In this document: positions 9,701-18,667 of the stretch, piece by piece
How the letters are laid out: each line of letters opens with the position of its first letter
How positions within the stretch are numbered: the first letter of the stretch is position 1
DNA from: Rhizobium rhizoryzae
GTDB taxonomy: Bacteria > Pseudomonadota > Alphaproteobacteria > Rhizobiales > Rhizobiaceae
DNA: 64,000 nt
Assembly (NCBI RefSeq): GCF_011046895.1
Contig: NZ_CP049250.1
Span: 1,586,501-1,650,500 of the forward strand
Direction of reading: 5' to 3'
The notes under the pieces: model-generated
Told to the model about the DNA's origin: nothing
Databases searched by the model: none
The model's input: the letters and a program-made list of their open reading frames with translations, nothing else
Translations under genes and position numbers: made by a program

Positions 9701-9935
9701 GGCACTGGTGGCCGTGCTTGCGCTGATACCGATCTCGCGTGGGCTTTTCTGGGGACCGCTCGCCTATGCCATGATGGGCGGCATCATGGTTGCCACCGTC
9801 CTGACCATTCTTGTTCTGCCTGCTGCCTATGCCCTGTTCTTCGGACGGGACAAGGCATCCAAATCCGGCGCTGGTGACAATGACGACCAGCGCAAGGACC
9901 AGTTGTCGCTCAACCTTTCCACCGCCGCGGAGTGA
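6786..9935 (+). CDS. RND-family efflux transporter, inner-membrane pump
   Basis: 1049 residues, the usual length for AcrB/hydrophobe-amphiphile efflux pumps. It has a first membrane helix near residues 25-45, a large periplasmic porter loop, a block of helices around 340-520, a second porter loop, and a final block near 860-1010. The proton-relay motif GLLVDDAMIVVE is present (about residue 405) with the acidic pair intact. It starts 26 bp after the adaptor gene with AGGGGA upstream. Together with the TetR gene it forms a three-gene drug or solvent export unit driven by the proton gradient. Substrate cannot be read from sequence; it resembles pump groups often listed as AcrB/AcrD/AcrF family. 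Confidence 0.94.
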   Translation: MKAFRTPGSPRQPFNLSRWAISHPSIGRFLFGIIILIGGLGIMNMGQKEDPDFTFRVMVVQAVWPGASIEEMQDQVVNKIERKLQETPHLDWVKSYTRAGFSITTLQIKGNTNSQQVADAFYQVRKKIGDIEQDLPSGVLGPYFNDEFGDTYVTLHALTGDGFSYPELKDFATKARDMLLATKGVEKVSILGDQAERIYIDVSSKALAERKLTLNDVKNALAGQNNVDPAGNVQTATRSVRITVEGGMRTPEDIRELRIRSGSQVFRLGDIATVSKGLISPYDRKFRFNGKDSVQIGVVMQNGYKVTDVGTWIEETYRNFENALPYGVEVSQVANQPEVVHEAIGEFTQALLEALVIVLVVSLLSIGWRSGIVIAISIPLVLAATLAIMYELGIELQRISLGALIIALGLLVDDAMIVVEMMERKLEEGLEKLNAATFAYSSTAFPMLTGTLITTAGFIPVGFADSTAGEYVRSLFYVVGIALVTSWFVAVYFTPWLGYMILKQRAHAGTHHDVYDTRFYRGLRATVSWSVRHRLIVLVATLGVFGTSLWSFQFIPQSFFPQSSRPEILVDMWLPEGTAIEEVERQAKALEAKIMDDPDKKFVATFIGEGAPRFFLPLDQQLRNPNYAQLLVMSNGLEERERMIIKLRKILAEDFPSVRGKVDRLFLGPPVGWAVQMRVVGPDREEVRKIADQVKQRFHQNPQLGTIHDDWLEPVTTMKLVIDQDRARALGVTSQRVRQMLYASMSGVTLDQFRDGEETVSIVAREPDATRDLLTAVNSVYIPTDSGAFVPVSQIARIEPVQENGIEWRRDRLPTITIKATVPDGVEPNDLAAKMYSGMADLRKNLPAGYKVEIQGGAEDAAESQMSIAAKAPVMLFVIVTLLMIQLQHFGKAMLVLATGPLGIIGAAAALLITGAPFGFVAILGVIALLGIIIRNSIILVDQIDQDIASGMERSEAIIGSAVRRFRPIMLTALVAVLALIPISRGLFWGPLAYAMMGGIMVATVLTILVLPAAYALFFGRDKASKSGAGDNDDQRKDQLSLNLSTAAE

Positions 9936-9942
9936 GCGACTT

Positions 9943-9974
9943 GCGGGAAGCGGCGCACCCCTGCCGCTTCCCGC
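9943..9974 (+). terminator. Hairpin after the efflux operon
   Basis: A perfect 12-bp GC-rich stem (9943-9954 with 9963-9974) and 8-base loop, 8 bp after the pump stop codon. It lacks a clear T-tract; a second small stem (CCTTCG/CGAAGG, about 9980-9993) follows. Probable transcription end or mRNA 3' stabiliser. Confidence 0.6.
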
Positions 9975-10144
9975 CCCTGCCTTCGAACGAAGGCCTCGCC
10001 CAAGGGCAGGAATAAAGCACGCACGGTGCCTTGAATTTGGCCAAAATTTGTCAATCGCAAAGGCGTTGAGGGTTTACCGTTCCTCGCAGGTTGTGAGGTG
10101 CATCGATAGGTTAGTGATAACAATCGATCGCATCGGAGACTTTG

Positions 10145-11131
10145 ATGAAACGCCTTCTCATTCTCGGCACAGCCTTGGCCGCTCTTGTCGCTGGTCCAGT
10201 CTTTGCCCAGCAGCCGACCAAGTTGTTGAACGCTTCCTACGACGTGGCGCGAGAGCTGTTCGCAGCCGAGAACGAAGCCTTCATCAAGCAGAACCCAGGC
10301 ATCAACATCGATCAGTCGCATGCAGGCACCTCCAAGCAGGCGCGCGCCATCGTGGAAGGTCTGGACGCTGACGTCGTCACCTTCAACCAGGTGACCGACA
10401 TCGACTTCCTCGTGAAGCAGGGCTTCGTTTCAAAGGACTGGCAGAAGGCGTTTCCGAACAGTGCCTCGCCGTTCTATTCCTTCCCGTCTTTCCTCGTGCG
10501 TGCCGGGAACCCCAAGAACATCAAGGACTGGAACGATCTTGCACGCGATGACGTGAAGGTCGTCTTCCCGAACCCCAAGACATCCGGCAATGCGCGCTAT
10601 ACCTATCTTGCAGCCGTTGCCTATGCACGTGAAGTGTTCAAGGGTGACGAGGAAAAGGTCGAGGCTTTCGTCAAGAAGATCTTCGACAATGTTCCTGTCT
10701 TCGATACCGGAGGCCGTGCAGCCACCACCACCTTCGTCGAGCGTGAAACCGGCGATGTGCTGATCACCTTCGAGGCGGAAACGCGCGGCATTGCCAAGCA
10801 GTATGGCAAGGACAAGGTGGAGAGCGTCATTCCGTCGGTTTCGCTTCTGGCGGAATTCCCGGTAGCGGTCGTGGACAAGGTTGCCAAGAAGCGCGGCTCG
10901 GAAGAGCTGTCCAAGAAGTATCTGGACTTTCTCTACAGCGAACAGGGCCAGCGGATCGCCGCTGAGTTTGGCCACCGCGTGCTGAACGAAAAGGTAGTGG
11001 CCGAGTTCAAGAACGAGTTTCCGCAGATTCGTCTTGTGAAGGTCGACGATGTGTTTGGCGGCTGGGACAAGATCCAGAAGGAACACTTTGCTTCCGGTGG
11101 CACGCTGGACAAGCTATACGGCAGTCGCTGA
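10145..11131 (+). CDS. sbp: Sulfate ABC transporter substrate-binding protein
   Basis: 328-residue periplasmic protein that captures sulfate (or thiosulfate) for the CysTWA importer. A classical signal peptide covers about residues 1-22 (LAALVAGPVFAQ). Family motifs include LLNASYDVARELF at the mature N-terminus, HAGTSKQARAIVEGL, NPKTSGNARYTYL and FVERETGDVLITFEAE. The start is the ATG at 10145, with GGAG 6 bp upstream, not the TTG one codon earlier. It is first in the four-gene operon, 76 bp before cysT. Sulfate and thiosulfate binders (Sbp, CysP) are hard to separate by eye. Confidence 0.93.
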   Translation: MKRLLILGTALAALVAGPVFAQQPTKLLNASYDVARELFAAENEAFIKQNPGINIDQSHAGTSKQARAIVEGLDADVVTFNQVTDIDFLVKQGFVSKDWQKAFPNSASPFYSFPSFLVRAGNPKNIKDWNDLARDDVKVVFPNPKTSGNARYTYLAAVAYAREVFKGDEEKVEAFVKKIFDNVPVFDTGGRAATTTFVERETGDVLITFEAETRGIAKQYGKDKVESVIPSVSLLAEFPVAVVDKVAKKRGSEELSKKYLDFLYSEQGQRIAAEFGHRVLNEKVVAEFKNEFPQIRLVKVDDVFGGWDKIQKEHFASGGTLDKLYGSR

Positions 11132-11207
11132 ATTCTCCTCCCAAGGAAGGATAGGCCCGGTGGTTCGTCAACTGCCGGGTTTGTCCGTTTACAACAGGAC
11201 TTACCTT

Positions 11208-12029
11208 GTGAAACGCAATGTCCTGCCCGGCCTGCATCTGTCCCTGGGCATAACCCTCTTTTATGTTGGCCTGATCGTGGTCCTGCCGCTGTCGGCGTTG
11301 GTGTTCAAGGCAGCGAGCCTTGGACCAGCCGAGTACTGGTCCATTGTCTCGTCACCGCGCGCAGTGGCGAGCTACCGCGTGACGGCATTCTCCGCGCTGA
11401 TTGCGACGCTGTTCAACCTCGTTTTCGGACTGGCACTGGCCTGGGTCCTGACCCGCTACCGGTTTCCCGGTCGGCGTATCATCGATGCCATGGTGGATCT
11501 GCCATTTGCCCTGCCCACGGCAGTTGCGGGCATCTCGCTGACGGCCCTTTTTTCAAGCAATGGCTGGTTCGGTTCCGTCTTGTCCGAAGCGGGGATCAAG
11601 GTGGCCTACACGCCCATCGGCATCATGATTGCCATGTGTTTTACCAGCCTGCCGTTCATCGTACGAACGGTTCAGCCGGTGCTGGAAGATCTTGATCCGG
11701 CGCTGGAGGAGGCGGCCCAATCTCTCGGCGGTTCGGACTGGACGATTTTCCGCAAGGTAATCCTGCCGCTTTTGACTCCTGCACTGCTGGCTGGGCTTTC
11801 GCTTTCCTTTGCCCGCTCGCTGGGAGAGTTCGGCGCGATCATCTTCATTGCCGGAAATCAGCCAATGTCGACGGAGATCACCGCGCTGCTGATCTTCATC
11901 CGGCTGGAAGAATATGATTATCAGGCGGCTGCGGCCATTGCGTCGGTCCTGCTCCTGACGGCTTTCGCCATGCTGGCGGTGACAAACTGGCTTCAGTCAC
12001 GCGCCCTGCGCTACACGGTGAAGGGATAG
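11208..12029 (+). CDS. cysT: Sulfate ABC transporter permease CysT (CysU)
   Basis: Inner-membrane permease, 273 residues from the GTG at 11208, which has AGGAC 7 bp upstream and gives an N-terminus (KRNVLPGLHLSLG) matching the short leader of known CysT proteins. A GTG at 11160 is an alternative that adds 16 residues. About six membrane helices, and the ABC permease EAA loop is visible as EEAAQSLGGSDWTIFRKVILP (about residues 165-185). DLPFALPTAVAG is characteristic of CysT. It lies 2 bp before cysW and is translationally close-coupled. Confidence 0.93.
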   Translation: MKRNVLPGLHLSLGITLFYVGLIVVLPLSALVFKAASLGPAEYWSIVSSPRAVASYRVTAFSALIATLFNLVFGLALAWVLTRYRFPGRRIIDAMVDLPFALPTAVAGISLTALFSSNGWFGSVLSEAGIKVAYTPIGIMIAMCFTSLPFIVRTVQPVLEDLDPALEEAAQSLGGSDWTIFRKVILPLLTPALLAGLSLSFARSLGEFGAIIFIAGNQPMSTEITALLIFIRLEEYDYQAAAAIASVLLLTAFAMLAVTNWLQSRALRYTVKG

Positions 12030-12031
12030 AG

Positions 12032-12913
12032 ATGAGCGCTTTTGCTTCTCACAAGAAACCGCCACGCGTTGGAGATGGACGGGTTTTTCGCCGCGTGCTG
12101 ATTGGTCTCGTCCTTATTCTGGGGGCGCTGCTCATTCTGGCGCCTTTGCTCGTCATCGGCCATGAGGCTTTGAAACAAGGCTTTAAGGTCTATACGGCGA
12201 CGCTGAGCCATCCGGATACTCGCCATGCCATCATGATGACAGTGGTGACGGCCCTCATCGCGGTGCCGATCAATACTGCCTTCGGTGTGGCAGCGGCCTG
12301 GGCCATCACCAAATTCGATTTTCGCGGCAAGCGGCTGCTGCTGGTGGTGATCGAGATCCCGTTCTCCGTTTCGCCCATCGTTGCCGGTGTTGCCTATCTC
12401 TTCGTCTATGGTCTGCAGGGCTTGTTCGGTCCCTGGCTCGACGCACATGACATCAAGATCCTGTTTGCGCTTCCCGGCATCGTGCTGGCGTCGATGTTCG
12501 TGACGGCTCCCTTCGTCGCCCGCGAACTGATCCCGCTCATGCAGGCGCAGGGGCGCGATCTGGAAGAGGCTGCTACATCGCTCGGCGCTTCGGGTTGGCG
12601 GACATTCTTCTCGGTCACGCTTCCCAACGTCAAATGGGCGCTGCTTTATGGCGTGGTTCTCTGCAATGCGCGCGTGATGGGCGAGTTCGGCGCGGTTTCC
12701 ATCGTGTCTGGAAACATTCGCGGCCAGACCAATACGCTGCCGCTGCATATCGAACTGCTCTACCACGATTATCAGGCGGCAGGTGCCTTTGCCTCGGCCT
12801 CCATTCTGGCGCTGCTCGCCGTCTTCACCATCATTGCCAAGGTTGCGCTGGAGCGTCGCGGTGCCGGACGCCGCAAGACCCAAGCTACCGATGCCGCTTC
12901 GACAGGACATTGA
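12032..12913 (+). CDS. cysW: Sulfate ABC transporter permease CysW
   Basis: 293-residue second permease of the sulfate importer. Six predicted membrane helices (first near residues 25-50). Conserved stretches are EIPFSVSPIVAGV, the EAA loop EEAATSLGASGWRTFFSVTLP (about 185-205), and MGEFGAVSIVSGNI. It forms the heterodimeric channel with CysT. It begins 2 bp after cysT and ends 5 bp before cysA. Confidence 0.94.
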   Translation: MSAFASHKKPPRVGDGRVFRRVLIGLVLILGALLILAPLLVIGHEALKQGFKVYTATLSHPDTRHAIMMTVVTALIAVPINTAFGVAAAWAITKFDFRGKRLLLVVIEIPFSVSPIVAGVAYLFVYGLQGLFGPWLDAHDIKILFALPGIVLASMFVTAPFVARELIPLMQAQGRDLEEAATSLGASGWRTFFSVTLPNVKWALLYGVVLCNARVMGEFGAVSIVSGNIRGQTNTLPLHIELLYHDYQAAGAFASASILALLAVFTIIAKVALERRGAGRRKTQATDAASTGH

Positions 12914-12918
12914 TTGCC

Positions 12919-13944
12919 ATGGAAATTCGTCTCGATAACGTCGTCAAGACCTTCGACACCTTCCGCGCCGTGCATGGCGTGTCGCTGACCGTGCAAAGCG
13001 GTGAGCTGATTGCACTGCTTGGTCCATCCGGTTCCGGCAAGACGACGATCCTGCGCATGGTGGCGGGGCTGGAATATGCCGACGGCGGACACATCCATTT
13101 CGGGGATCAGGATGCCACCGACATTCCGGTGCGCGATCGCGGTGTCGGTTTCGTCTTCCAGCATTATGCACTGTTCCCCCATATGACAGTGGGGGAAAAT
13201 ATCGGCTTCGGCATGAGCGTTTCCAAGGTGAAGCGCAGCAAGGCGGAAATTGCCGCACGCGTGAACCAGCTTCTGAAGCTGGTTCGCCTTGAAGGCCTTG
13301 GAGATCGCTTTCCGGCGCAGATTTCTGGCGGTCAGCGACAGCGCGTGGCACTCGCCCGTGCCCTGTCCGTCGATCCAAAGGTTCTGCTTCTGGATGAGCC
13401 GTTCGGTGCGCTGGATGCGAATGTTCGCCATGACCTTCGCCGCTGGCTGCGGGAGATCCATGATGAACTGGGCATCACCACGATTTTCGTGACGCATGAC
13501 CAGGAAGAGGCGCTGGATCTTGCGGATCGGGTCGTCATTCTGAAGGACGGCAAGATCGTTCAGCAAGGCACGCCGCAGGAGGTTTGCCGTGATCCGAAGA
13601 ATGCCTTCGTGCTGAAATTTCTAGGGGATGCCAACCGGCTGACTGGCGAAGTGCGTGACGGGCGCGCGCATGTTGCTGGCGTTGCCGTGGCTGCTGCCGA
13701 GGGTGTGGCGGATGGTCCGGCGGAAATTTTTGCACGTCCCCGCGATCTCGATTGGTCCGCAACGCAGCCGGGTGTGCCTGCAAGCGTTGCTAGGGTGCTG
13801 GACCGTCCCGGCGAGCGCCGTGTGATCGCGACAGCATCTACGGGAGAACCGCTTGAGTTCGATGTGGACCCGGAGCGTAACATTTCCGCAGGCGAACAGG
13901 GCTTCGTGACGCTGCGGCGCGCCAAGGTATTTGCACTGGGGTGA
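12919..13944 (+). CDS. cysA: Sulfate ABC transporter ATP-binding protein CysA
   Basis: 341-residue ATPase that powers sulfate import. Walker A GPSGSGKTT (about 35), Q-loop FVFQHYALFPHM, signature [15 protein letters not shown] (about 133), Walker B LLLDEPFGALD, and the H-loop VTHDQEEALD are all intact. The last 100 residues form a TOBE-like regulatory tail. The start is the ATG at 12919 (MEIRLDNV), just after the cysW stop; longer in-frame extensions overlap cysW. The operon ends at the terminator near 13978-14007. Confidence 0.95.
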   Translation: MEIRLDNVVKTFDTFRAVHGVSLTVQSGELIALLGPSGSGKTTILRMVAGLEYADGGHIHFGDQDATDIPVRDRGVGFVFQHYALFPHMTVGENIGFGMSVSKVKRSKAEIAARVNQLLKLVRLEGLGDRFPAQISGGQRQRVALARALSVDPKVLLLDEPFGALDANVRHDLRRWLREIHDELGITTIFVTHDQEEALDLADRVVILKDGKIVQQGTPQEVCRDPKNAFVLKFLGDANRLTGEVRDGRAHVAGVAVAAAEGVADGPAEIFARPRDLDWSATQPGVPASVARVLDRPGERRVIATASTGEPLEFDVDPERNISAGEQGFVTLRRAKVFALG

Positions 13945-13977
13945 GATGGGCTTTTCTCAAAACCTGCAAATCAAATG

Positions 13978-14008
13978 AAAAAGGCGCCGGTTTCCCGACG
14001 CCTTTTTT
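13978..14008. terminator. Rho-independent terminator between cysA and the semialdehyde dehydrogenase gene
   Basis: Stem AAAAAGGCG (13978-13986) with CGCCTTTTT (13999-14007), 12-base loop, T-run on the plus strand and A-run that becomes a T-run on the minus strand. Serves both convergent units. Confidence 0.88.
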
Positions 14009-14028
14009 AATCACGGCTGCTGAAACGC

Positions 14029-15465
14029 TCAGTTCATCTGGCTGACGAAGCGGGTTTCCAGATAGGCTTCGACGGCTTCCGAACCACCTTCCGTGCCGTA
14101 GCCGGAATCCTTGATGCCACCGAACGGCACTTCCGGAATCGCCAGACCATTGTGGTTGATGGTCAACATGCCGGCTTCCAGACGCTGGCCGAGCGCGTGT
14201 GCGGTCTTGACCGAACCGGTGAAGGCATAAGAGGCAAGGCCGAAGGGCAGGCGGTTGGATTCTTCCAGCGCCTCATCCAGCGTGGAGAAGCGGTTGACGA
14301 TGGCGATCGGGCCGAAGGGCTCTTCGTTCATCATCAGGGCGGAGGTCGGCACATCGGTCAGAACCGTCGGCTCGAAGAAGTGGCCCTTGTTGCCAATGCG
14401 CTTGCCGCCCGTCTTCAGAACGGCGCCCTTGGAAACGGCATCCTGAATCATGCCTTCCATGGCCGGGATGCGGCGCTCGTTGGCAAGCGGCCCCATGGTC
14501 ACGTCAGCCTCGAGGCCATTACCCACCTTCAGGTTTTCCGCGTACTTCACAATGCCGTCGATGAACTGGTCGGCAACGCCATCCTGAATGAGGAAGCGGG
14601 TCGGTGCAACGCAGACCTGACCGGCATTGCGGAACTTTGCGGCTGCGGAGACTTCGATGGCCTTTTCCAGATCGGCATCGTTGAAGACGACGACCGGGGC
14701 ATGACCGCCGAGTTCCATGGTCGCGCGCTTCATGTGCTTTCCGGCAAGGGCCGCCAGATGCTTGCCAACCGGCGTGGAGCCGGTGAACGAGATCTTGCGG
14801 ATGACCGGATGCGGGATCAGGTATTCGGAAATTTCAGCCGGGACGCCGTAGACCAGACCGACAACACCGGCCGGAATGCCGGCATCCGCAAAGGCGCGGA
14901 TGAGTTCGGCTGGCGAAGCCGGGGTTTCTTCCGGTGCCTTGACGATGATCGAGCAGCCGACGGACACGGCAGCAGAGAGCTTTCGCACGATCTGGTTGAT
15001 CGGGAAGTTCCACGGCGTGAAGGCGGCAACCGGGCCAACCGGGAACTTGATCGCCATGTTGGAAACGCCACCGAAACGGGCCGGGATGATCTGGCCATAG
15101 GTGCGGCGTGCCTCTTCGGCGAACCAGTCGATGGTATCGGCGGCGTTGTTTATTTCCGCCTTGGACTGCGCAATCGGCTTGCCCTGTTCGCGTGTCATCA
15201 GCCAGGCGATGTAATCGATCCGCTGGCGCACGATGTCGGCTGCCTTGCGCATGATCTTCGAGCGCTCGAAGGCTGACGTTTCGCGCCAGACCTTGAAGCC
15301 CTTGTCCGCAGCGTCCAGCGCCAGATCGAGGTCAGCCTTTTCCGCGTGCGCGATCTTTCCGATAATGTCCTGCGTGGCTGGATCCTCGACCGGGATCGTC
15401 TTGCCGCTCAGGGCATCGCGCCATTCGCCTGCAATGAAAAGCTTTACATCTGGATAGCTATGCAT
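14029..15465 (-). CDS. NAD(P)-dependent succinate/glutarate-semialdehyde dehydrogenase (GabD family)
   Basis: 478-residue aldehyde dehydrogenase that oxidises an aliphatic semialdehyde to the dicarboxylic acid. The catalytic pair is intact: general base Glu in [10 protein letters not shown] (about 252) and nucleophile Cys in [12 protein letters not shown] (about 286). Cofactor loop [10 protein letters not shown] and [12 protein letters not shown] are typical of the GabD group. The next gene on the same strand is glutaryl-CoA dehydrogenase, so glutarate semialdehyde from the 5-aminovalerate branch of lysine catabolism (DavD activity) is a reasonable substrate, but succinate semialdehyde or 2-oxoglutarate semialdehyde cannot be excluded. 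A 214-bp spacer with a terminator separates the two genes, so they are probably separate transcripts. Confidence 0.9.
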   Translation of the reverse strand: MHSYPDVKLFIAGEWRDALSGKTIPVEDPATQDIIGKIAHAEKADLDLALDAADKGFKVWRETSAFERSKIMRKAADIVRQRIDYIAWLMTREQGKPIAQSKAEINNAADTIDWFAEEARRTYGQIIPARFGGVSNMAIKFPVGPVAAFTPWNFPINQIVRKLSAAVSVGCSIIVKAPEETPASPAELIRAFADAGIPAGVVGLVYGVPAEISEYLIPHPVIRKISFTGSTPVGKHLAALAGKHMKRATMELGGHAPVVVFNDADLEKAIEVSAAAKFRNAGQVCVAPTRFLIQDGVADQFIDGIVKYAENLKVGNGLEADVTMGPLANERRIPAMEGMIQDAVSKGAVLKTGGKRIGNKGHFFEPTVLTDVPTSALMMNEEPFGPIAIVNRFSTLDEALEESNRLPFGLASYAFTGSVKTAHALGQRLEAGMLTINHNGLAIPEVPFGGIKDSGYGTEGGSEAVEAYLETRFVSQMN

Positions 15466-15619
15466 GGTGACCTCATTTTGAGTTCAAAAACGTCGCGGGA
15501 AACACGACAGGCGCCAAAGGGGCTGACACCCAAGCCTTGGAAGGTTTCGGCTCCTCACGTAGGACAATTGACCGCCACAATCAACGCCCCCACTAAAAAG
15601 TATTACTAATAAAAAGGAC

Positions 15620-15648
15620 AGGCGCGAGTGACTTGGTCGCTCACGCCT
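15620..15648 (-). terminator. Terminator of the glutaryl-CoA dehydrogenase gene
   Basis: Imperfect 12-bp stem (15620-15631 with 15637-15648; the mismatches can pair as G-U), followed on the minus strand by GTCCTTTTTATT. It lies 31 bp after the gcdH stop. Confidence 0.75.
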
Positions 15649-15679
15649 GACTTTGGCTGGTCGGGTGGGTCACTCGCCT

Positions 15680-16867
15680 TTAAAAGAAAGCTTGAATGCC
15701 GGTCTGAGCGCGTCCGAGGATGAGTGCATGAACGTCATGCGTGCCTTCGTAGGTGTTGACCGTTTCCAGATTCTGCGCGTGACGCATGACATGATACTCG
15801 ATCTGAATACCGTTGCCGCCGTGCATGTCGCGTGCCTGGCGTGCAATATCCAGAGCCTTGCCGCAGTTGTTGCGCTTGACGATGGAAATCATTTCCGGCG
15901 CCATCTTGTGCTCGTCCATCAGGCGGCCAACGCGCAAGCTGGCCTGAAGCCCAAGCGAGATCTCGGTCTGCATGTCGGCAAGCTTCTTCTGGTAAAGCTG
16001 CGTGCCAGCCAGCGGCTTGCCAAACTGCTTGCGATCCAGACCATACTGGCGTGCGCGCAGCCAGCAGTCTTCGGCAGCACCCAGAACGCCCCAGGAAATG
16101 CCATAGCGTGCACGGTTGAGGCAGCCGAACGGACCCTTGAGGCCGGATACGTTTGGAAGAAGCGCGTCTTCGGAGACCTCGACGCCGTCCATGACGATCT
16201 CGCCGGTGATCGATGCGCGCAGCGAAAGCTTGCCGCCGATCTTTGGCGCGGAAAGACCCTTCATGCCCTTTTCAAGCACGAAGCCGCGGATCTCGTTGTT
16301 GTGCGCTTCCGACTTGGCCCAGACAACGAAAACATCTGCGATCGGCGCGTTGGAAATCCACATCTTGGAGCCGCGCAGACGGTATCCGCCTTCGATCTTT
16401 TCCGCGCGGGTCTTCATGCCGCCCGGATCGGAACCGGCATCCGGCTCGGTCAGGCCGAAGCAGCCGATGAGTTCGCCGGAAACGAGACCCGGCAGATACT
16501 TCTTCTTCTGCTCATCCGAACCATAGGCGTAGATCGGGTAGATCACGAGGGAGGACTGCACGCTCATCATGGAACGGTAGCCTGAGTCGATGCGCTCGAC
16601 TTCGCGGGCAACCAGACCATAGGCAACATAAGATGCGTTGGCCGCGCCGTATTCTTCCGGCAGGGTCACACCCAGAAGACCTGTCTGTCCCATCAGGCGG
16701 AAGAGTTCCGGCTCGGTTGTTTCGGAGAGGTAGGCTTCCTGGATGCGTGGCAGCAGTTCGGCCTTGCCAAAGGCTGCAGCCGCATCGCGGATCATTCGCT
16801 CATCTTCCGTCAACTGGTCGTCCAGCAGGAAGGGATCAGCCCAATTGAATGCGGTGCGGTCGCTCAT
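15680..16867 (-). CDS. gcdH: Glutaryl-CoA dehydrogenase
   Basis: 395-residue FAD enzyme of the acyl-CoA dehydrogenase family. It oxidises and decarboxylates glutaryl-CoA to crotonyl-CoA in lysine, hydroxylysine and tryptophan breakdown. Family features are [41 protein letters not shown], and catalytic Glu in [16 protein letters not shown] near the C-terminus (about 370). The start at 16867 (MSDRTAF) has GGAGG 8 bp upstream; a TTG two codons earlier is rejected. A LysR regulator is divergent, 99 bp away, the usual gcdR-gcdH arrangement. Confidence 0.95.
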   Translation of the reverse strand: MSDRTAFNWADPFLLDDQLTEDERMIRDAAAAFGKAELLPRIQEAYLSETTEPELFRLMGQTGLLGVTLPEEYGAANASYVAYGLVAREVERIDSGYRSMMSVQSSLVIYPIYAYGSDEQKKKYLPGLVSGELIGCFGLTEPDAGSDPGGMKTRAEKIEGGYRLRGSKMWISNAPIADVFVVWAKSEAHNNEIRGFVLEKGMKGLSAPKIGGKLSLRASITGEIVMDGVEVSEDALLPNVSGLKGPFGCLNRARYGISWGVLGAAEDCWLRARQYGLDRKQFGKPLAGTQLYQKKLADMQTEISLGLQASLRVGRLMDEHKMAPEMISIVKRNNCGKALDIARQARDMHGGNGIQIEYHVMRHAQNLETVNTYEGTHDVHALILGRAQTGIQAFF

Positions 16868-16966
16868 CGTCAAAACCTCCAGAAAAATGTGGGTGCATAA
16901 TGGGCAGACGCGGGATCGGCGTAAAGCGCCGTTTACTCACGTTGATATGAGCTATAGGAATAGGCC

Positions 16967-17884
16967 ATGACCAATCTCAGTCGCAGGCTTCTTCCGTCCA
17001 CCAGTGCACTGGCCGCATTCGAATCCGTTGCGCGGCTCGGGAGTTTTTCTTCGGCTGCAGACGAGCTTTCCTTGACGCAAGGCGCCATCAGCAGGCAGAT
17101 TTCCGGTCTTGAAGACCAGCTTGGCATTCTGTTGTTCGAGCGCAGCAGCCGGGGTGTGCAGTTGACGGAAGCAGGCCGCGCCTATGCCAAGGCCATTGGT
17201 GCCGCGCTTGCGCAGATCCGTACTGCCTCTCTGCAGGCCATGACGAAACGGCATGGCGACACGTTGAACCTTGCCATGCTGCCGACCTTCGGAACGCGGT
17301 GGCTCTTGCCGCGAATACCGCGCTTTGTCAGCGCCCATCCGGAAATCACGCTGAATTTTGCCACCCGCATCGGTATCTTCGATTTCGAGCAGGATGGTCT
17401 GGATGTGGCAATCCATATCGGTCAGCCGAACTGGCCGGGAGCGGAATGCACCTTCCTGATGGACGAGATGGTTGCGCCCGTTTGCAGCCCCGAATTTCTT
17501 CGGCAAAACCCGGTTTCGAAGCCGGAAGATCTTGCGGGTCTGCCGCTGCTGCACATGGCTTCGCGGCCCGGCGCCTGGACACATTTCTTCGAGGCTGTCG
17601 GCGTGCAGGGCGTTCCCGCGCCGGGCATGCGGTTCGAACAGTTTGCCAGTGTGGCGCAAGCCTGCAGCGCAGGACTGGGCGTGGCGCTGATGCCGCTTTT
17701 CCTGATCGAGGCGGAGCTTCAGTCTGGAACCCTTGTTGAGGCCTACCCGCAGCAGGTTCGAAGCCCAAGCTCCTATTATCTCGTCGCACCGGTTACCCGA
17801 ATGGACCTGAAGCCTGTGGCGCTGTTTCGGGCGTGGCTGATCGAAGAGGTCGGACGCTGGCGCAACGAGCCCTTCTACGCGTGA
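16967..17884 (+). CDS. LysR-family regulator, probable activator of gcdH
   Basis: 305 residues: N-terminal winged helix-turn-helix (STSALAAFESVARLG to GAISRQISGLEDQLG, about 10-60), then a periplasmic-binding-like effector domain. It resembles the GcvA subgroup (LFERSSRGVQLTEAG, HIGQPNWPGAEC). It is divergent from glutaryl-CoA dehydrogenase across a 99-bp spacer, so control of that gene by glutarate or glutaryl-CoA-related signals is likely by position. The effector is not visible in sequence. Ends 32 bp before the phosphoribosyltransferase gene, so read-through is possible. Confidence 0.88.
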   Translation: MTNLSRRLLPSTSALAAFESVARLGSFSSAADELSLTQGAISRQISGLEDQLGILLFERSSRGVQLTEAGRAYAKAIGAALAQIRTASLQAMTKRHGDTLNLAMLPTFGTRWLLPRIPRFVSAHPEITLNFATRIGIFDFEQDGLDVAIHIGQPNWPGAECTFLMDEMVAPVCSPEFLRQNPVSKPEDLAGLPLLHMASRPGAWTHFFEAVGVQGVPAPGMRFEQFASVAQACSAGLGVALMPLFLIEAELQSGTLVEAYPQQVRSPSSYYLVAPVTRMDLKPVALFRAWLIEEVGRWRNEPFYA

Positions 17885-17916
17885 ACGCATATCCCGAGAG
17901 ATGAGACAATGACGTC

Positions 17917-18591
17917 ATGAAACCGCACGAGTTCTGGCAGACCATTCATCCGGCTGGCGCGTTTCCGGAAATCGGTCCTCATCAGGGCTTCTATCCGGCG
18001 CGACTAAAGGACGGGCGGCAGTTGCGTCTTCCGATCCGCCCCTTGTCGGACGGCGTGCATGCGCTTGCATCGCTTATCATCAACCAGGCCTCTTTCGAGG
18101 TCATCGATGTGCTGGCTGGTCAATTGGCAGACGAGTTGAGAGGTGATGACATTGAGATCATCGTGGGGCTTCCGACACTCGGTTTGACACTTGCTGCGGA
18201 AGTCGCCCGCAAACTCGGCCATGCCCGTTATGTGCCCTGTGGGAATTCGCGCAAATTCTGGTACCGGGATGAGCTTTCCGTTCCGATCTCCTCCATCACA
18301 ACGCCTGATCAGGTGAAGAGGCTCTACCTCGATCCTCGTATGGTGCCGCTGATCGAAGGACGTCGTATTGCTCTGATCGACGATGTCCTGTCCAGCGGAA
18401 CCTCCATCGCAGCAGGGCTTGCGCTTCTGCAAAAAACCGGTTGCGAACCGGTTGCCATTGGTGCGGCCATGCTGCAGACGCGGCGCTGGGAAGAGGTGCT
18501 AAATGCACTCGATGCCCAGTGGACATCGCGTGTTCGCGGTGTTTTGCAAACGCCATTTCTCCGGCGGGTTGCCAACGACGCGTGGATGTAG
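17917..18591 (+). CDS. Phosphoribosyltransferase-fold protein
   Basis: 224 residues with a clear type I phosphoribosyltransferase core. The PRPP-binding motif is RIALIDDVLSSGTSIA (about 150-165), preceded by GLPTLGLTLAAEVARKLGH (about 88-106), where a nucleobase or substrate-side loop is expected. Substrate cannot be assigned; it is not an obvious match to apt, gpt, hpt, pyrE or upp. It lies between a lysR gene and an M19 dipeptidase, 76 bp before the latter, in the same direction. Purine salvage or a regulatory PRT fold are both possible. Confidence 0.75.
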   Translation: MKPHEFWQTIHPAGAFPEIGPHQGFYPARLKDGRQLRLPIRPLSDGVHALASLIINQASFEVIDVLAGQLADELRGDDIEIIVGLPTLGLTLAAEVARKLGHARYVPCGNSRKFWYRDELSVPISSITTPDQVKRLYLDPRMVPLIEGRRIALIDDVLSSGTSIAAGLALLQKTGCEPVAIGAAMLQTRRWEEVLNALDAQWTSRVRGVLQTPFLRRVANDAWM

Positions 18592-18667
18592 CCTGCTACT
18601 TTTCGCCTTGCGGTCTGCCGCGAAGAATCTAGGATCGCGGCATTCTCGCTCATCTGCATAATCGGAA

